Source: Cloeon dipterum (Eukaryota > Arthropoda > Insecta > Ephemeroptera > Baetidae). From it: DNA of 64,000 nt. A model generated the notes under the pieces. That model worked only from the letters and a program-made list of their open reading frames with translations, was not told where the DNA came from and ran no database searches. Location: positions 7,564,001 to 7,628,000 of the forward strand of contig NC_088788.1 of NCBI RefSeq assembly GCF_949628265.1. The letters are read 5' to 3'. Both the position numbers and the translations under genes were made by a program. This document shows positions 11,990-23,389 of the stretch, piece by piece; the first letter of the stretch is position 1; each line of letters begins with the position of its first letter.

Positions 11990-14900
11990 ATGAAGCGCGT
12001 TCCTACGATCTTTCTAATTTTCTTTTGCTCGGCACTGCATATCGTGAGATTCATGTCTTTTTTTAATTCAAAATATTTCACAAGATGCAAATTAATTTTG
12101 ACTATCAAATTTCGCTTAAATTGAACTTAGGCTGCCAGCTTTAATGTGGACAGGGAAGAGTTTGAACCAGGCGGAAACCACTCGATTTCAAAGCGTTCTA
12201 CAGCGGCCAGAACGTGCAACGCAGAACTATATGAGGTAATACTCTATTAAATTCTCGTCCATATTTTTCCATTGCTCCAAATCGGCTAAAATACATCGTC
12301 AATTCGAGCAACATTGTTTCAAACAGGAAACGAAAGTCATTATATGATTCACGAAAGAGAGAGCTGTTGCAATAACGATTGAAATTCCATTTCAGGGGGC
12401 TCTACCGGCCATGTGCAATTTGCCGAGCGCGCAAAGAACCCTGCCAACGGAGGCAAGGAACTGCCAAACAAAGTGTATTACTTTAAATACATAAAATTGA
12501 CACTTTTTATTTTAATTAAAAAAAAAAATAAAATTACAGTAAAAGCCAGAAGTTTGAGCACAGCTGAGGCTGTGGTATGTTAAATTCCCTGATTTGATCG
12601 AAAAACACCCTAAATATAAATTTCATTATATCAAAAGTGTCTCTGGGATTGTGCTTACAAAGACAGGAAGTTGGTGAGTTCCATCCAAACCAATTTGAAA
12701 CAATTTAAACTCATAAAACAACAAATTGACAGACTACTTCGTCGGGAGCTCTTGACACAAAAGCCATCACTGCCGAGTTTACCAAAAGCCTGGACAAAAC
12801 TTGGCTGCCGATTGCCACAGATGCGATCAAAACGTGCATCACTGACGCCAACAGTAAGCAAATCATTTTTGTTTAAACAGATTTGTGATTTGAATAAATT
12901 ATACATAAACTTTTTGTTGATGTCTGTCTGTTTATACTTGATGTTTAAATAAAATGCGCAGAGGCGTCTGGTATGAAAATCACCACCGGATACGTGACGA
13001 AATGCAGAATGGCGTCTTACATGTTCAACACTTGCTACAGGGTGAAAATGCTTGATGTGAGAAAACTATTTTGTTTGGTTTTGGGGTTCCAAAGAACTAG
13101 AAATGTACTAGGATTTTTAAACAAAAGTTGATTTTGAACTTTCGCAATGTGATCTGCGGATAAGTTCGATTTTCCTTTGCAAAATTGGCTCGATTTTGCT
13201 ATTCCTGAAAATCTAAAAGTCCGGAAAAATCAGAGATTTTCGTCTGCGTTAAAAATTTGCATGAGAATTATTGATTTAATCGGTTTAATTTTATCGATTT
13301 CTATTCTAATTTATTAATCAACGTGTTAAAACACATCTCAATTTGGCAGAAATGCCCGACCAGTGCTCAAACCAAGACCTTCTCGAGTGGTCGTAAATCG
13401 TTGTCTTCGTGCGACTTCGCGACCATCATCAAGCCAACTGCCGCCAAGGTTCATTCCGCGTCCTCCATTGTCGCGAAAGCTGCCACCGTAAAGTTGACGA
13501 AAACTTGCAACTCGGAATTGTATGAGGTAAAATCATTTCAAAATATATTCCTTTTTCTCTGTTTCGAACTCGGGTGGCTTCGATTTATTTCCTGTGCGAA
13601 CAGGAAGTAAAATACATGCGTCACGAAATACAGTAGAGCGTTCTAGTTATGGATGTTTCGAAATTCGCTTTTTTCAGGGGCCTGTGCCGGCAATCTGCAC
13701 CTTGCCAAGCTCGCAGAAAAGCGTACTTCCAGAGGCGACAAAGTGCCAAACAAAATGTAGATTTGGAAAATCCACTCAATTAAATCCACTAAATCGAAAT
13801 AAAAAATTATGCAGTGAAGGCAAAAAGTTTTAGCACGGCTGAGCCTGTGGTACGTCGATAATTACATTTTTTTATATCTGATAAAATATTAAATTTTACT
13901 CTAGTGTTTGTGGGAGTGTGCTTACAAAGACAAGAAATTGGTGAGTCACGTTCAAGCCTGTCCGAATCAATTGATATTGATTTTAAAAAAAAAAATGTTA
14001 GACTACCTCAACGGGAGCTCTCGACTCGAAAGCCATCACAGCCGAGTTTACCAAAGGCATGGACAAGACCTGGTTGCCGATTGCAACTGACGCCGTCAAA
14101 ACTTGTCTCACCGACGCCACAAGTGAGAACTTGCTTGCAGTTGAACGGAAATTTAAATTATTTCAATCATTTAAGCCCATTTTTTACGGTTTTAGCAATT
14201 AGTATATTGGATAATTTTTAAAACGCTGGTAATTTAATCCTATCCCTTAAGTGACTTATTTTGAATCATTAATGCATTTTGGAATTTAAGGGAATGCGCT
14301 AACTCATGCACCACTCAAATATTTATGTTATATCGTTAAAAAAATCACTCAACAAAATTTATATTTAATTTTTTTTATTAAGGTTTCTTTTTAATATAAA
14401 TATGAAAAAAAGCTTATCAAGTTAAGGATTTTTGTATGTATATTTTGATAGTTTCAGGGCCATAAATAAATTTTTTGTCATTTTTTCCGATTTTCAGAGG
14501 CGTCCACAGCGAAACTTGCATCTGGATACGACACAAAATGCAAAACAGCTGCCTACATGTTCAATACTTGCTTCAGGGTGAAGCTCTTTGACGTAAGTCT
14601 TGCTTTTAATAAGGTGTCTATCATGGAAGGGTAGTTTTTGAAATTTAAAAGTTAAAATAATTAAATAGAAAAATTATTTCGAAACGACTTAATGATTTTT
14701 AACGCCAATCGAGGAATTAAAAGACGACTTTAAGTGACAAATGAGCTACTTTGTGAGTTAATGTTCGTTTTAATCAGCGGGGGCCAGATGTGCGATAAAA
14801 TTGGTTCCCACTGCGCAGATCCAAGATGGCGTCTGAATGTGGGAAACAAAAAGCTCTCTTTGGATTGCCGTACGAGTGTCAAGAGTTTGTTTTTACGATC

Positions 14901-17900
14901 TAAAAGACACAATAAGTACAAGTAATGCAAATTATACGTCATAATATTGACCAAAACTTGGTTCTTTTCGCGCATTTCCACGTAGTGACCGTTTTTTCGC
15001 GCCATACTCCACCGGACGCCATCTGAGCGTCGCACGCTGGTTTTAATGTTCTGATTTTACTCTCATTTTTTGGCTAGATCCAGACAATGTTCGGTCGGTC
15101 TGTTCCCTTAAGGCAGTCAAGAAAAACTTATCATAAAACATGATTTTTTTGCACAATAATGCAGCGCATCATTGTAATTTTCCCCTGAACTATATGTTTT
15201 CATGCGCCCCTCCCTGCACTCGAAGAGTGAGGAGGAGGCAGTTGTACGCGAGCCGCGGAGTGAGGCGGAGGTTGATTTTAATAAACCCGAGTGCCAACAA
15301 ATAGGAGTAGTTTGTATTATCCCTAGATCTCTCATTTGTAGTTAATTTGCAAGTTAGACTTAGGATTTGCAATTTGCGTAAAGCTCCTCTTTTGGCACTG
15401 CCCTTCAGGCAGTGTTGGAGGACCGAGGACACAACCATCCTCCCCATAGTGCGGAGGACTTGGTTAGTGTCCGGCTTGTGTCGTCGCGCCCCGACGAACT
15501 CAAGCTTAAGTTAGGGAACACGCTGCCGCCCCACGGGAGTGCGGCACGCGGTCCAGAAAGGCCAAATCCGGCAAGCACCAAGAGTGCTAACCGGCGTAGC
15601 GCACTAGCACAAGTCCCGAACCCTAGACCGGGCCGTGCGTTACATTTGGGGGCCTGTCCGCTGCGAGTACGGCACTCGTAGTTGAGACGAACCTTCCTCT
15701 GTCTTTTACTGGACAGCTGAAACGCCCATAAAGACTGCGCTCGCTGTAGAGCGTTAAGTTGAGTTTGGGCACCGCGCGTTATTAATTAACGGCGGTAACA
15801 GGAGTAAGCTCCAAAAGCTAAACTTAAGTTTGAGTCGCGAAAACCGACGAAGGCGAGATGGCCTCCAAGTCCACTGATCCCATGGGAGAATCAGTGGATT
15901 CTAATAACACGCTGACGGGAACCGGGGAGAGTTCTCGAGCAAATGATACAACTCATTTTACACTCCCAGGGTCTTACAATCAACCCTCGGGCGTGGATTT
16001 GCAATTGAATGTATACAAAAATGAAAATTCAAATGGCCTTGAGAAACTAGCGGCCTTACTCATGGATGCAAACATGAAACCTGAGGATTTATTTCAAAAA
16101 TTGAACTCTGATCAGGCAAGGGCTCCAGGTGGCGTACAATTTCAAGCGACCTCAAGCCCCATTTCGAACCATTTTAATCATGGATTGCTTGGAAGAAATC
16201 AGTCGCAGCGCGGATCGATTCCGCTGACGGCTCCGCATGATACATTGTCAGGGACATTGCCGACATTCCAAGGAGCGCAAAGCGTCCCAAGCATTCAAGC
16301 AACATTGTACAAGCTGGCGAAAATTCCGGTGCCAACATTCTCGGGTCGAACAGATAAAAAATCCCCGTATGAATATGTGAGACAAATTAAATTGATATCT
16401 GTGGCACATGGAATTTCCCTGATTGAAATGGTAAAATACCGCCTGCCAACAGCACTTGTTGAAGAAGCAGCAAATTGGTTCGCCATATATGGAGAAATAT
16501 TCCAGACATGGGAACAATTTGAGAGCGCGTTCATGCAAGAATATTGTGCACCAAATTATAAAGAGCAGCTTGCAAGGGATCTGGAAAAAAGATTCCAGCA
16601 TGCTGACGAGCCTCCTTCCGTATTCTTGCACAAGATATACTTAATGTGCAAACAGATTGATTCCAATTACGGAGAAGGGGAAATCATTAAAAAGGCAATT
16701 TCTTTGCTTCACCCTGAATATCGGCGATTTATTGTCGGTAGGACATTTGCAACAATTGCTGACCTTGATGAGACACTCAAATTGGTCCAAGCTGAAATAT
16801 ACAGATCTCGCACTTACCGGCTTCCGCCACCAGCGGCCGAGTTTGCAGAGCCTGCGTTCGCTTACCAAGTCAGAAAGACGCCTCAAACACCATTGGTCCA
16901 GGCGCATGGCCGCCCTGGCAGTCAATCCATGAGTCAGCAGGTCACTCTAAATTCTCTAAACCCCAGACTTGGCAGGGGGCCTCACCCTGGCCCTCGTCCT
17001 TGGTATCAGGGACAACCTGGACAGGGACAAAGATTTCAGTATGGCCAGAGCCGCGGCGCAAATCAATATTTACCCGCCAGAGGAGGTTTCCAACCTCGCG
17101 CCATTAACCAGCCACAACGTCCTGCAGTCCAGGGTGCCGCAGGTCGTGGACAGCTGGCTTTGCCATGGAAATCAAATGGCCCACCTGGCGCAGCAGCCAC
17201 AAGACAAAATGACCTGAATAAGCGCACAAGTCAGGGGAAACCTGCAACACAAAATCAAAATGCCAATCAATACAAAAGCAAACAACAGTTCAGGTCAAAT
17301 TCAGCTGAAGTAAATGAACCAATTCCAGTAGGACAGGAGCAAACAGAAGATGCTGTTGACCAGCAGTATGAGTATGATCAAATGCAATATAATGATTATT
17401 ACTATGATGAGCACTATTATTACCATCCATTTGATGAGTATGGTGCCACTCATGAACAGACTTTCGCTGCTGAGGAAAATTCTGAACCTGAAATTGCAGA
17501 TGAGAATTCAAAAAACTAATCAGCGAGCCTGTCTCAACTCCTGTGCAAACTGAAAGAACAGAAAAATCTAGGCCCCATAATGGAAAAATTTCTCCGCGCG
17601 TGCGTAAGGACCAAATTAACAGAAAACTACAAAAGGCAGTTTTACAGAGACACATGCAATCTGAATCAAATCAACAATTAGCTGCCATCAAACCAGTTAT
17701 TAAAGTACGCATATTAGGGAGAAGTTATTTAGCTCTTTTAGACACAGGATCAGATATTTGTATATTGGGACAGGCTACTTTTGAAAAGTTCAAAGGCAAA
17801 AATGCAACAGTGTGGCACACAAATAAAAAGATAAAAATGGTGAATGGATTAACTGACCTACTTGGCGGAATGTCTATCAAGATTCACACTCCTGCAGGGA

Positions 17901-20900
17901 GTTTTGTGCAGAATTTCTTCGCAGTTCCTGACAATTCAGATCAAATCTTATTGGGACGCGATTTCCTCTGTCAGGCAAAGATGGCAGTCACGCCAACAGG
18001 TTGGTTTAAGACAGACAACCCTTTAGTTGAGCACCCATTCGTCCAGTACAGTCCTTTGCAAAATAGAAAACAGTGTCAAAATGCAACACTCAATAATGAA
18101 AATTTACTAGAAAACTTACTTAGCAGGATAGAGAATGACACTGGTGGCCTCATAAAAAAGGTAGTGGCAGATTTCTACACCAAGGGCGTCTTTTCAGAAA
18201 AGCCTGGCCTCGCCAAAGGTGTAGAGCAAGTCCTCAAAGTGCAGGATGGACCACCTTTCCAAGCCCCTTTGAGACCTATGAGTGCAAAGATGAGAAAAAT
18301 ATTAGAGTTGAAAGTTAATGAATTAATTGAGGATGACATAATAGAGCCATCAACTTCTGATTTTCTTTGCGCTCCAGTTTTGATAAAGAAAAACAAGGAC
18401 AGCAAGAAGGGAAAGGACAAAGAGCCACCTGACAAATCACTTGAGGAACAGGTTGAGGAAGAAGCAGACATGTTTCGACTTTGCATTGATTCGCGAGCTA
18501 TTAATTCACGGTTGATTGGCGTGGAACCTTACAATATTCCACCTATGGACTATATATTTGCCCAGCTTGCCGGTGCCCGCTACTTTACTATACTTGATTT
18601 GAAATCTGGATTTTTTCAAATACCAGTACACAAGGATAGCAGGAAGTATTTAGCATTCAGAACACACAAAGGCTGTTTTCAGTATAAAAGAGCTAGTTTT
18701 GGAATTGCATCTACTCCATATACATTCCAGCGCTATATGGACAGTATTTTGGGGGAACTTTATTGGCAGAGCGCATGTTGCTATTTCGATGACTGTATAA
18801 TTTTCTCTGAACACTTAGATGACCATGTAAGGCATTTGGCTGCAGTTTTAGAACGAATAAAAGAAGCAGGGCTTACAATTAACCCAAAGAAAGTAAAATT
18901 CGCTGCCACTGAGTTAAAAATACTGGGCCATATTGTCTCTCAGGGAGAATTGAAACAAGATCCAAGCAAGCTGAGCGCAATCAGAAATTTCCCAACGCCA
19001 AAAACCAAGAAACAGTTGCTCAGATTTTACGGCATGTGTGTTTTCCTCAAAAGTTTCATTCCAAGAATGGCGCTGATCGCGAAACCATTAACAAAACTGA
19101 TGGGCGATTCGCCATGGCAATGGACAAAATTGCAAGAAGATGCATTTGAATCCCTAAAAAAGCAAATTTGCTCAGAAACCTGCACATTGGCATTACCAGA
19201 CCTGAATAAAAAATTTACGATCATAACAGATGCAAGTAAAGTTGGTATTGCAGGATGCTTAATGCAAGAGCACAATGGCCAGCTAAAACCAATTGCATAT
19301 ACTTCCAGGGCGTGCACTAAGTTGGAACAGAATTTTTGTACAACTGAGTTGGAACTTTTAGCCATAGTCCATTCATGCATGAAATTTAACTCATATGTTG
19401 AATATGCGGAAGTAGAAATTCAAACTGATCACAGTGCAATCAAGGATATCTATTACATGACAGATGCCTCAGGTAGGGTAAAAAGATGGCTCATGAAAAT
19501 TGCTCATTTAAACGCAATAATTACGTACCGGCGAGGAAAATCAAATCAGCTTGCTGATGCTCTCAGTAGAGCGCCAGACGAGACTGCGGTACCAATAAAA
19601 GCAGAGGAGGATTGGCGAGAACGCGAAATTCCACTTCATGAGCACAGGGAGGCCAAGTTGCGTTTCGACACCTGTGAAGTAGGATTGAATGGCCATCACT
19701 GCAGTCGCTGCTCCAACAGAGCGCCGCTGACGTTTTCTCAACCGAAATCTCCAGAGCCATCCTCAGGGACTTTCCTAGAAACAAAGCCAACAATTAGTCC
19801 ATTGCAACACGAGAAACCACCTAAACCAAAAAATATACAGGGAGTCAGACACAAAATAAAAACAAAGATGAAAAAGGCAAACCCTTGGCCAAAGCAAAAG
19901 TTCATCTCCAAGCTAATATTCCCAAACAGGAGGAAAACTAAAAACGCAATTAACATCATTGATTCCTGCGTTGCACAGGTCACTGATTTCTCTCACATCC
20001 CGTTAACCATCCAAGAATGGAGTGATGAACAAAATAAAGATCCAGGGATAGTGATACTGAAGCAAAAAGTACGCAGGAATGAGAATAAAGTTTTCATGCT
20101 ACAAGACATGAATTTGCTTTGCAAACCTTGCGGTGATAAACATCTTATTGTTGTACCTGATCACATGAGGAAAGCTGTTTTGCAGATCTGCCATGATTCA
20201 CTTGTTGGTGGTCACTTTGGTGTTCAAAAAACAGCCCAGCGCATTTCAAATACTTTTTGGTGGAGAGGAATGCGGGACGATGTCCATGACTGGGTTCGCT
20301 CATGCGAAACTTGTCAACGGATAAAGCCTAGAAACCGGAAAAATTTCGGTTACTTCACCTCAAAACCAGAAAAAGGCGTGGGCCATGAAATAAGCATTGA
20401 TGTTATAGGGAAGCTACCAAGAAGCTCTAGAGGAAATTGCTATGCATTAGTGATCCAGGATAATTTTTCCAAATGGCTAGAAATTTACCCACTAAGGTCA
20501 GCAACCTCCCAAGTGCTGCTGGATAGGGTGATTTCGTACATGTCAAGGAATGGTTTTCCAAAATGCATCAGATCTGACAATGCGAAAGCTTTTGTGAATA
20601 AACTGTGGAAGTCTGTTTTAAATTTCCTTGGTGTTCAACACAAAAAGAATGCCCCTTACCGACCCCAATCAATGATAGTTGAGCGCAGCAATAGAGAAAT
20701 TAAATTAAGAATTAAAGCGTTCGCATTACAACACAAAAATTGGGATATGTATCTGGAATTGTTTGGGTTCTGCTTGCGCTCTAATGTTAATAACTCCACT
20801 AAGTTTACTCCAAATCTGTTACATTTAGGCCGGGAACTTGACAACCCGCTAGTACCCCACATTACGGATCAGTTGCAAAACTTTTCACCTGCATTACACG

Positions 20901-23389
20901 CGGCGAGATTGATAGATCAAATGCAAAAAGCACACCAAGCCGCGCGCACACACATATCACAAAGCAAACACAGGATGGCAAAACAATATAATAAAAGTAG
21001 AATGCCTCACCATTTTCAAATTGGAAATTTGGTCCTTCTTGATATTCACCCATTATCAAACGCAGCAACTAAATTCTCAGCAGGCCTCGCGGCGAAACGG
21101 TCGAGTACTATTTACCAAATTATTGATACTCTAGGTGACAATAGTTTCCGCCTGAAACCGATCGGTGTTAAAGATAATGGGAAAACTATTATTGCGAATG
21201 CCGACCAGATCACTCTGTATTCTAGCCGAGCATTTCATTTACTTTAAGTCCAAAAGACGCGTGAGCGGCAGGCACAATTGGTTTATTTTACACTTTTCAG
21301 TAATAATTTAGTCGAACAAAAACAAAGACAGTCGCCGGCATGAGCACCAATGTAAACAAACAATTGAATATGTGACGCCCACTATTTCCGTCTTCTAACT
21401 GGCCGCTCGTTATGCACTTTGTGCCAGCCTCTATGGATGACTAGACTGGCGCGCGATTTCTACCAAGACAGAGAAGTACATACAATAATTCTTGTATTTA
21501 AGTGGTGACCAGTGCGGCCGTATGCAGATTTTGTCTCAGCAAATTTTACCATTCAAACATTCAACATAAACGTTCCCGTTCCAAGTGAGTAGAACGCCCA
21601 ATAGATTATTATCCAAGTATATCATGCAGTTTTCTTATAACAATTTAATATTTCTCTATGTTTTCAAAAAAAAAAATTAATAAATAAATAAAATAAAAAA
21701 ATAAAAATAATGAAATAAAATAACTACCCTTCTCGTATATCTAAAAATTAATGATAGTATCAATTTTGTACCAATTCCGTGATTATCATCACACAATCCA
21801 AGAAAAGCCTCCCAAGATCATCAGCGTACGTGTTTCGTACAGGGAAAATATTTTCTCTTGTGCTCTTTACGAATTACCCTGATGTAGGACGCTCTGAAAA
21901 AACTGCAATTCAATTTTTTTTATTATTCTCAAGTTCTAAATTTCTGATATTAATATTTTATTTTCTAGCAGACACCGTTGATTCTCATCTTCCAATCGCT
22001 ATGTTCCTTCTTCATCTCCAGCAGACAACACGACCACCAATTCCTTCAGATTCTCCATATGTTTCATTCCCCTGCCTGTTTCACCGTGTCCACCGGAGCC
22101 ATACCAGAGCAGCACGACCTATACCGCCTGAGAACAACACCAGCCCCAACTTACGCGACCAGATTGTCACACCCAGTCGTCAACCACCAAAGTTCTTCAA
22201 AGTGCGCACCACGCCGACAACTTACGCTGATCAGCAGAGCAGCGTCCGTCCAGCGAGTTGCATCCACGAAGAAAATAATTTTCTCCCCATTTCCCCACTA
22301 AATAAGGCGCTGTTGTTTGTTTTATTCTTCCCTTCTCAACAAAAAAGGAACTAAAGGAGACTCTGAAATTAGTCCAGCCTGAGGCTGAGCTAATTTTTTT
22401 TTCTTTTTTTTTCTTTTTTGTTTCTTTTTTTTTACAACCTGAATGCAGCGCATCATTGTAATTTTCCCCTGAACTATATGTTTTCATGCGCCCCTCCCTG
22501 CACTCGAAGAGTGAGGAGGAGGCAGTTGTACGCGAGCCGCGGAGTGAGGCGGAGGTTGATTTTAATAAACCCGAGTGCCAACAAATAGGAGTAGTTTGTA
22601 TTATCCCTAGATCTCTCATTTGTAGTTAATTTGCAAGTTAGACTTAGGATTTGCAATTTGCGTAAAGCTCCTCTTTTGGCACTGCCCTTCAGGCAGTGTT
22701 GGAGGACCGAGGACACAACCATCCTCCCCATAGTGCGGAGGACTTGGTTAGTGTCCGGCTTGTGTCGTCGCGCCCCGACGAACTCAAGCTTAAGTTAGGG
22801 AACACGCTGCCGCCCCACGGGAGTGCGGCACGCGGTCCAGAAAGGCCAAATCCGGCAAGCACCAAGAGTGCTAACCGGCGTAGCGCACTAGCACAAGTCC
22901 CGAACCCTAGACCGGGCCGTGCGTTACAATAATTCAAAAGAATGTAGTTAAAATCCTGAATCTTTTGTTACTAATGAACATCTTCAAGAGCTTAAAATTA
23001 TTTTTATTTTTCCAGAGAAAAACCTTGTAATAATTTATTCCTCAAATAATGGTCGTGGAGTTCTTGCTGAAATTATAGACAATTTTCAGAAATGTCCTAA
23101 GAGCGCGCAGTCGAAAACTTACGCAGTGGCGCGTTCGGCGTTGGCCGCGTGCGACTACGCGGCAATCACCAAGTCGACGTCGCAGCTGGCCCACTCCGGG
23201 GTGGCTGCGCTGCAAAGTATGAAGAAGGAAGACCTGCAGAAGACCCTGGCGGCGGCGCAAAAGGACCCCAACTTAATGAAAAACGCGCTCGCCAGCGTGC
23301 CGAAAGATATGCTCAAATCGATCGACACCTCCAAGATCAACCTCAAAACGCTTGACGCGAGTTCTTTGACCGCTTTACTAGGAAAGTGA
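11990..23389 (+). CDS. Two-domain odorant-binding protein (Plus-C-like)
   Basis: A probable secreted PBP/GOBP-fold carrier of small hydrophobic ligands. Fourteen exons fit: 11990-12043 (signal peptide), 12131-12235, 12396-12474, 12540-12574, 12638-12673, 12733-12853, 12962-13056, 13350-13526, 13678-13756, 13815-13849, 13905-13940, 14002-14122, 14498-14592, 23090-23389; the total is 455 codons in frame. Each domain has the OBP pattern C2-xxx-C3 (CLWDC, CLWEC), then about 43 residues to C4 and KC..AYMFNTC for C5-C6, plus extra cysteines and a KCP just after C6 as in Plus-C OBPs. Exons 3-7 and 9-13 have identical lengths (79, 35, 36, 121, 95), showing duplication of the exon set. The C-terminal tail is Lys/Leu-rich and unlike domain 1. 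The last intron is 8.5 kb because of a MITE and a Ty3/Gypsy element. Alternative: another Cys-rich haemolymph carrier family. Confidence 0.68.
14775..15039. mobile_element. hAT-type MITE, copy 1 (in OBP intron)
   Basis: Starts CAGCGGGG and ends GCACGCTG, flanked by a perfect 8-bp duplication gttttaat (14767-14774 and 15040-15047). The interior is about 80-90% alike by eye to copies at 29.1 and 39.2 kb. CAG...CTG ends with 8-bp duplications identify the hAT superfamily. Compared with the other copies, about 15 bases are missing just inside the right end. There is no transposase. Confidence 0.85.
15160..15644 (+). repeat. 5' LTR of Ty3/Gypsy element
   Basis: 485 bp, TG...CA, identical by eye to the copy at 22444-22928 with a constant offset of 7284. 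The downstream bases (tttgggggcctgtccg) are in the primer-binding-site position and begin like a tRNA-Pro-type site. Confidence 0.93.
15858..17519 (+). CDS. gag: Ty3/Gypsy gag
   Basis: An open frame of 553 codons. The middle part (about residues 150-325) has the helical, Trp/Tyr/Phe-spaced capsid pattern of Ty3/Gypsy gag proteins (retrotransposon gag domain). The following 130 residues are Gly/Arg/Gln/Pro-rich, as in nucleic-acid-binding tails; no CCHC zinc knuckle is visible. The C-terminus is acidic with many Tyr. Pol follows in a different frame, as is usual for families using -1 frameshifting. Confidence 0.9.
   Translation: MASKSTDPMGESVDSNNTLTGTGESSRANDTTHFTLPGSYNQPSGVDLQLNVYKNENSNGLEKLAALLMDANMKPEDLFQKLNSDQARAPGGVQFQATSSPISNHFNHGLLGRNQSQRGSIPLTAPHDTLSGTLPTFQGAQSVPSIQATLYKLAKIPVPTFSGRTDKKSPYEYVRQIKLISVAHGISLIEMVKYRLPTALVEEAANWFAIYGEIFQTWEQFESAFMQEYCAPNYKEQLARDLEKRFQHADEPPSVFLHKIYLMCKQIDSNYGEGEIIKKAISLLHPEYRRFIVGRTFATIADLDETLKLVQAEIYRSRTYRLPPPAAEFAEPAFAYQVRKTPQTPLVQAHGRPGSQSMSQQVTLNSLNPRLGRGPHPGPRPWYQGQPGQGQRFQYGQSRGANQYLPARGGFQPRAINQPQRPAVQGAAGRGQLALPWKSNGPPGAAATRQNDLNKRTSQGKPATQNQNANQYKSKQQFRSNSAEVNEPIPVGQEQTEDAVDQQYEYDQMQYNDYYYDEHYYYHPFDEYGATHEQTFAAEENSEPEIADENSKN
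17543..21247 (+). CDS. pol: Ty3/Gypsy pol (protease-RT-RNase H-integrase)
   Basis: An open frame of 1234 codons. Aspartic protease motif LLDTGSD is near residue 66. Reverse transcriptase has the YFDD box near residue 413. RNase H begins around ITDASK (near residue 560). Integrase shows an HHCC-type zinc domain (about residues 880-930) followed by a core with D in SIDVIG and D in SDNAKAF (about residues 952 and 1010). The order is that of Ty3/Gypsy. No chromodomain was recognised at the C-terminus. Confidence 0.95.
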   Translation: MQTERTEKSRPHNGKISPRVRKDQINRKLQKAVLQRHMQSESNQQLAAIKPVIKVRILGRSYLALLDTGSDICILGQATFEKFKGKNATVWHTNKKIKMVNGLTDLLGGMSIKIHTPAGSFVQNFFAVPDNSDQILLGRDFLCQAKMAVTPTGWFKTDNPLVEHPFVQYSPLQNRKQCQNATLNNENLLENLLSRIENDTGGLIKKVVADFYTKGVFSEKPGLAKGVEQVLKVQDGPPFQAPLRPMSAKMRKILELKVNELIEDDIIEPSTSDFLCAPVLIKKNKDSKKGKDKEPPDKSLEEQVEEEADMFRLCIDSRAINSRLIGVEPYNIPPMDYIFAQLAGARYFTILDLKSGFFQIPVHKDSRKYLAFRTHKGCFQYKRASFGIASTPYTFQRYMDSILGELYWQSACCYFDDCIIFSEHLDDHVRHLAAVLERIKEAGLTINPKKVKFAATELKILGHIVSQGELKQDPSKLSAIRNFPTPKTKKQLLRFYGMCVFLKSFIPRMALIAKPLTKLMGDSPWQWTKLQEDAFESLKKQICSETCTLALPDLNKKFTIITDASKVGIAGCLMQEHNGQLKPIAYTSRACTKLEQNFCTTELELLAIVHSCMKFNSYVEYAEVEIQTDHSAIKDIYYMTDASGRVKRWLMKIAHLNAIITYRRGKSNQLADALSRAPDETAVPIKAEEDWREREIPLHEHREAKLRFDTCEVGLNGHHCSRCSNRAPLTFSQPKSPEPSSGTFLETKPTISPLQHEKPPKPKNIQGVRHKIKTKMKKANPWPKQKFISKLIFPNRRKTKNAINIIDSCVAQVTDFSHIPLTIQEWSDEQNKDPGIVILKQKVRRNENKVFMLQDMNLLCKPCGDKHLIVVPDHMRKAVLQICHDSLVGGHFGVQKTAQRISNTFWWRGMRDDVHDWVRSCETCQRIKPRNRKNFGYFTSKPEKGVGHEISIDVIGKLPRSSRGNCYALVIQDNFSKWLEIYPLRSATSQVLLDRVISYMSRNGFPKCIRSDNAKAFVNKLWKSVLNFLGVQHKKNAPYRPQSMIVERSNREIKLRIKAFALQHKNWDMYLELFGFCLRSNVNNSTKFTPNLLHLGRELDNPLVPHITDQLQNFSPALHAARLIDQMQKAHQAARTHISQSKHRMAKQYNKSRMPHHFQIGNLVLLDIHPLSNAATKFSAGLAAKRSSTIYQIIDTLGDNSFRLKPIGVKDNGKTIIANADQITLYSSRAFHLL
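22444..22928 (+). repeat. 3' LTR of Ty3/Gypsy element
   Basis: 485 bp, identical by eye to the 5' LTR. It is preceded by a long T/C-rich run (about 22396-22437). The target duplication ataa follows at 22929-22932. Confidence 0.93.

Larger units (their letters stand above)
15160..22928 (+). mobile_element. Ty3/Gypsy LTR retrotransposon, whole-looking and young
   Basis: A 7.8-kb element inserted in sense orientation in the last intron of the OBP gene. It has two 485-bp LTRs beginning TG and ending CA, a 4-bp target duplication (ataa at 15156-15159 and 22929-22932), and two long open frames for gag and pol with the domain order protease, RT, RNase H, integrase (Ty3/Gypsy order). The LTRs appear identical by eye over their full length, so the insertion is very recent. 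It looks whole. About 1.2 kb of non-conserved sequence lies between pol and the 3' LTR; no envelope gene is recognised there. Confidence 0.95.

Noticed and set aside
12396-14592. Reading the two OBP domains as two adjacent genes
   Set aside because: No second signal peptide, promoter or polyadenylation signal between them, and the 13350-13526 exon joins both in frame. Kept only as an alternative.
15190-15447. Minus-strand open frame, repeated exactly at 22474-22731
   Set aside because: Both lie inside the two identical LTRs; no independent coding evidence.
16248-16631. Long minus-strand frame opposite gag
   Set aside because: Shadow of the gag frame, with no family similarity.
21779-22354. 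Open frame of 191 codons between pol and the 3' LTR, considered as an envelope gene
   Set aside because: No signal peptide followed by a surface/transmembrane layout, no furin-like site or fusion peptide recognised. Treated as non-conserved 3' region of the element.
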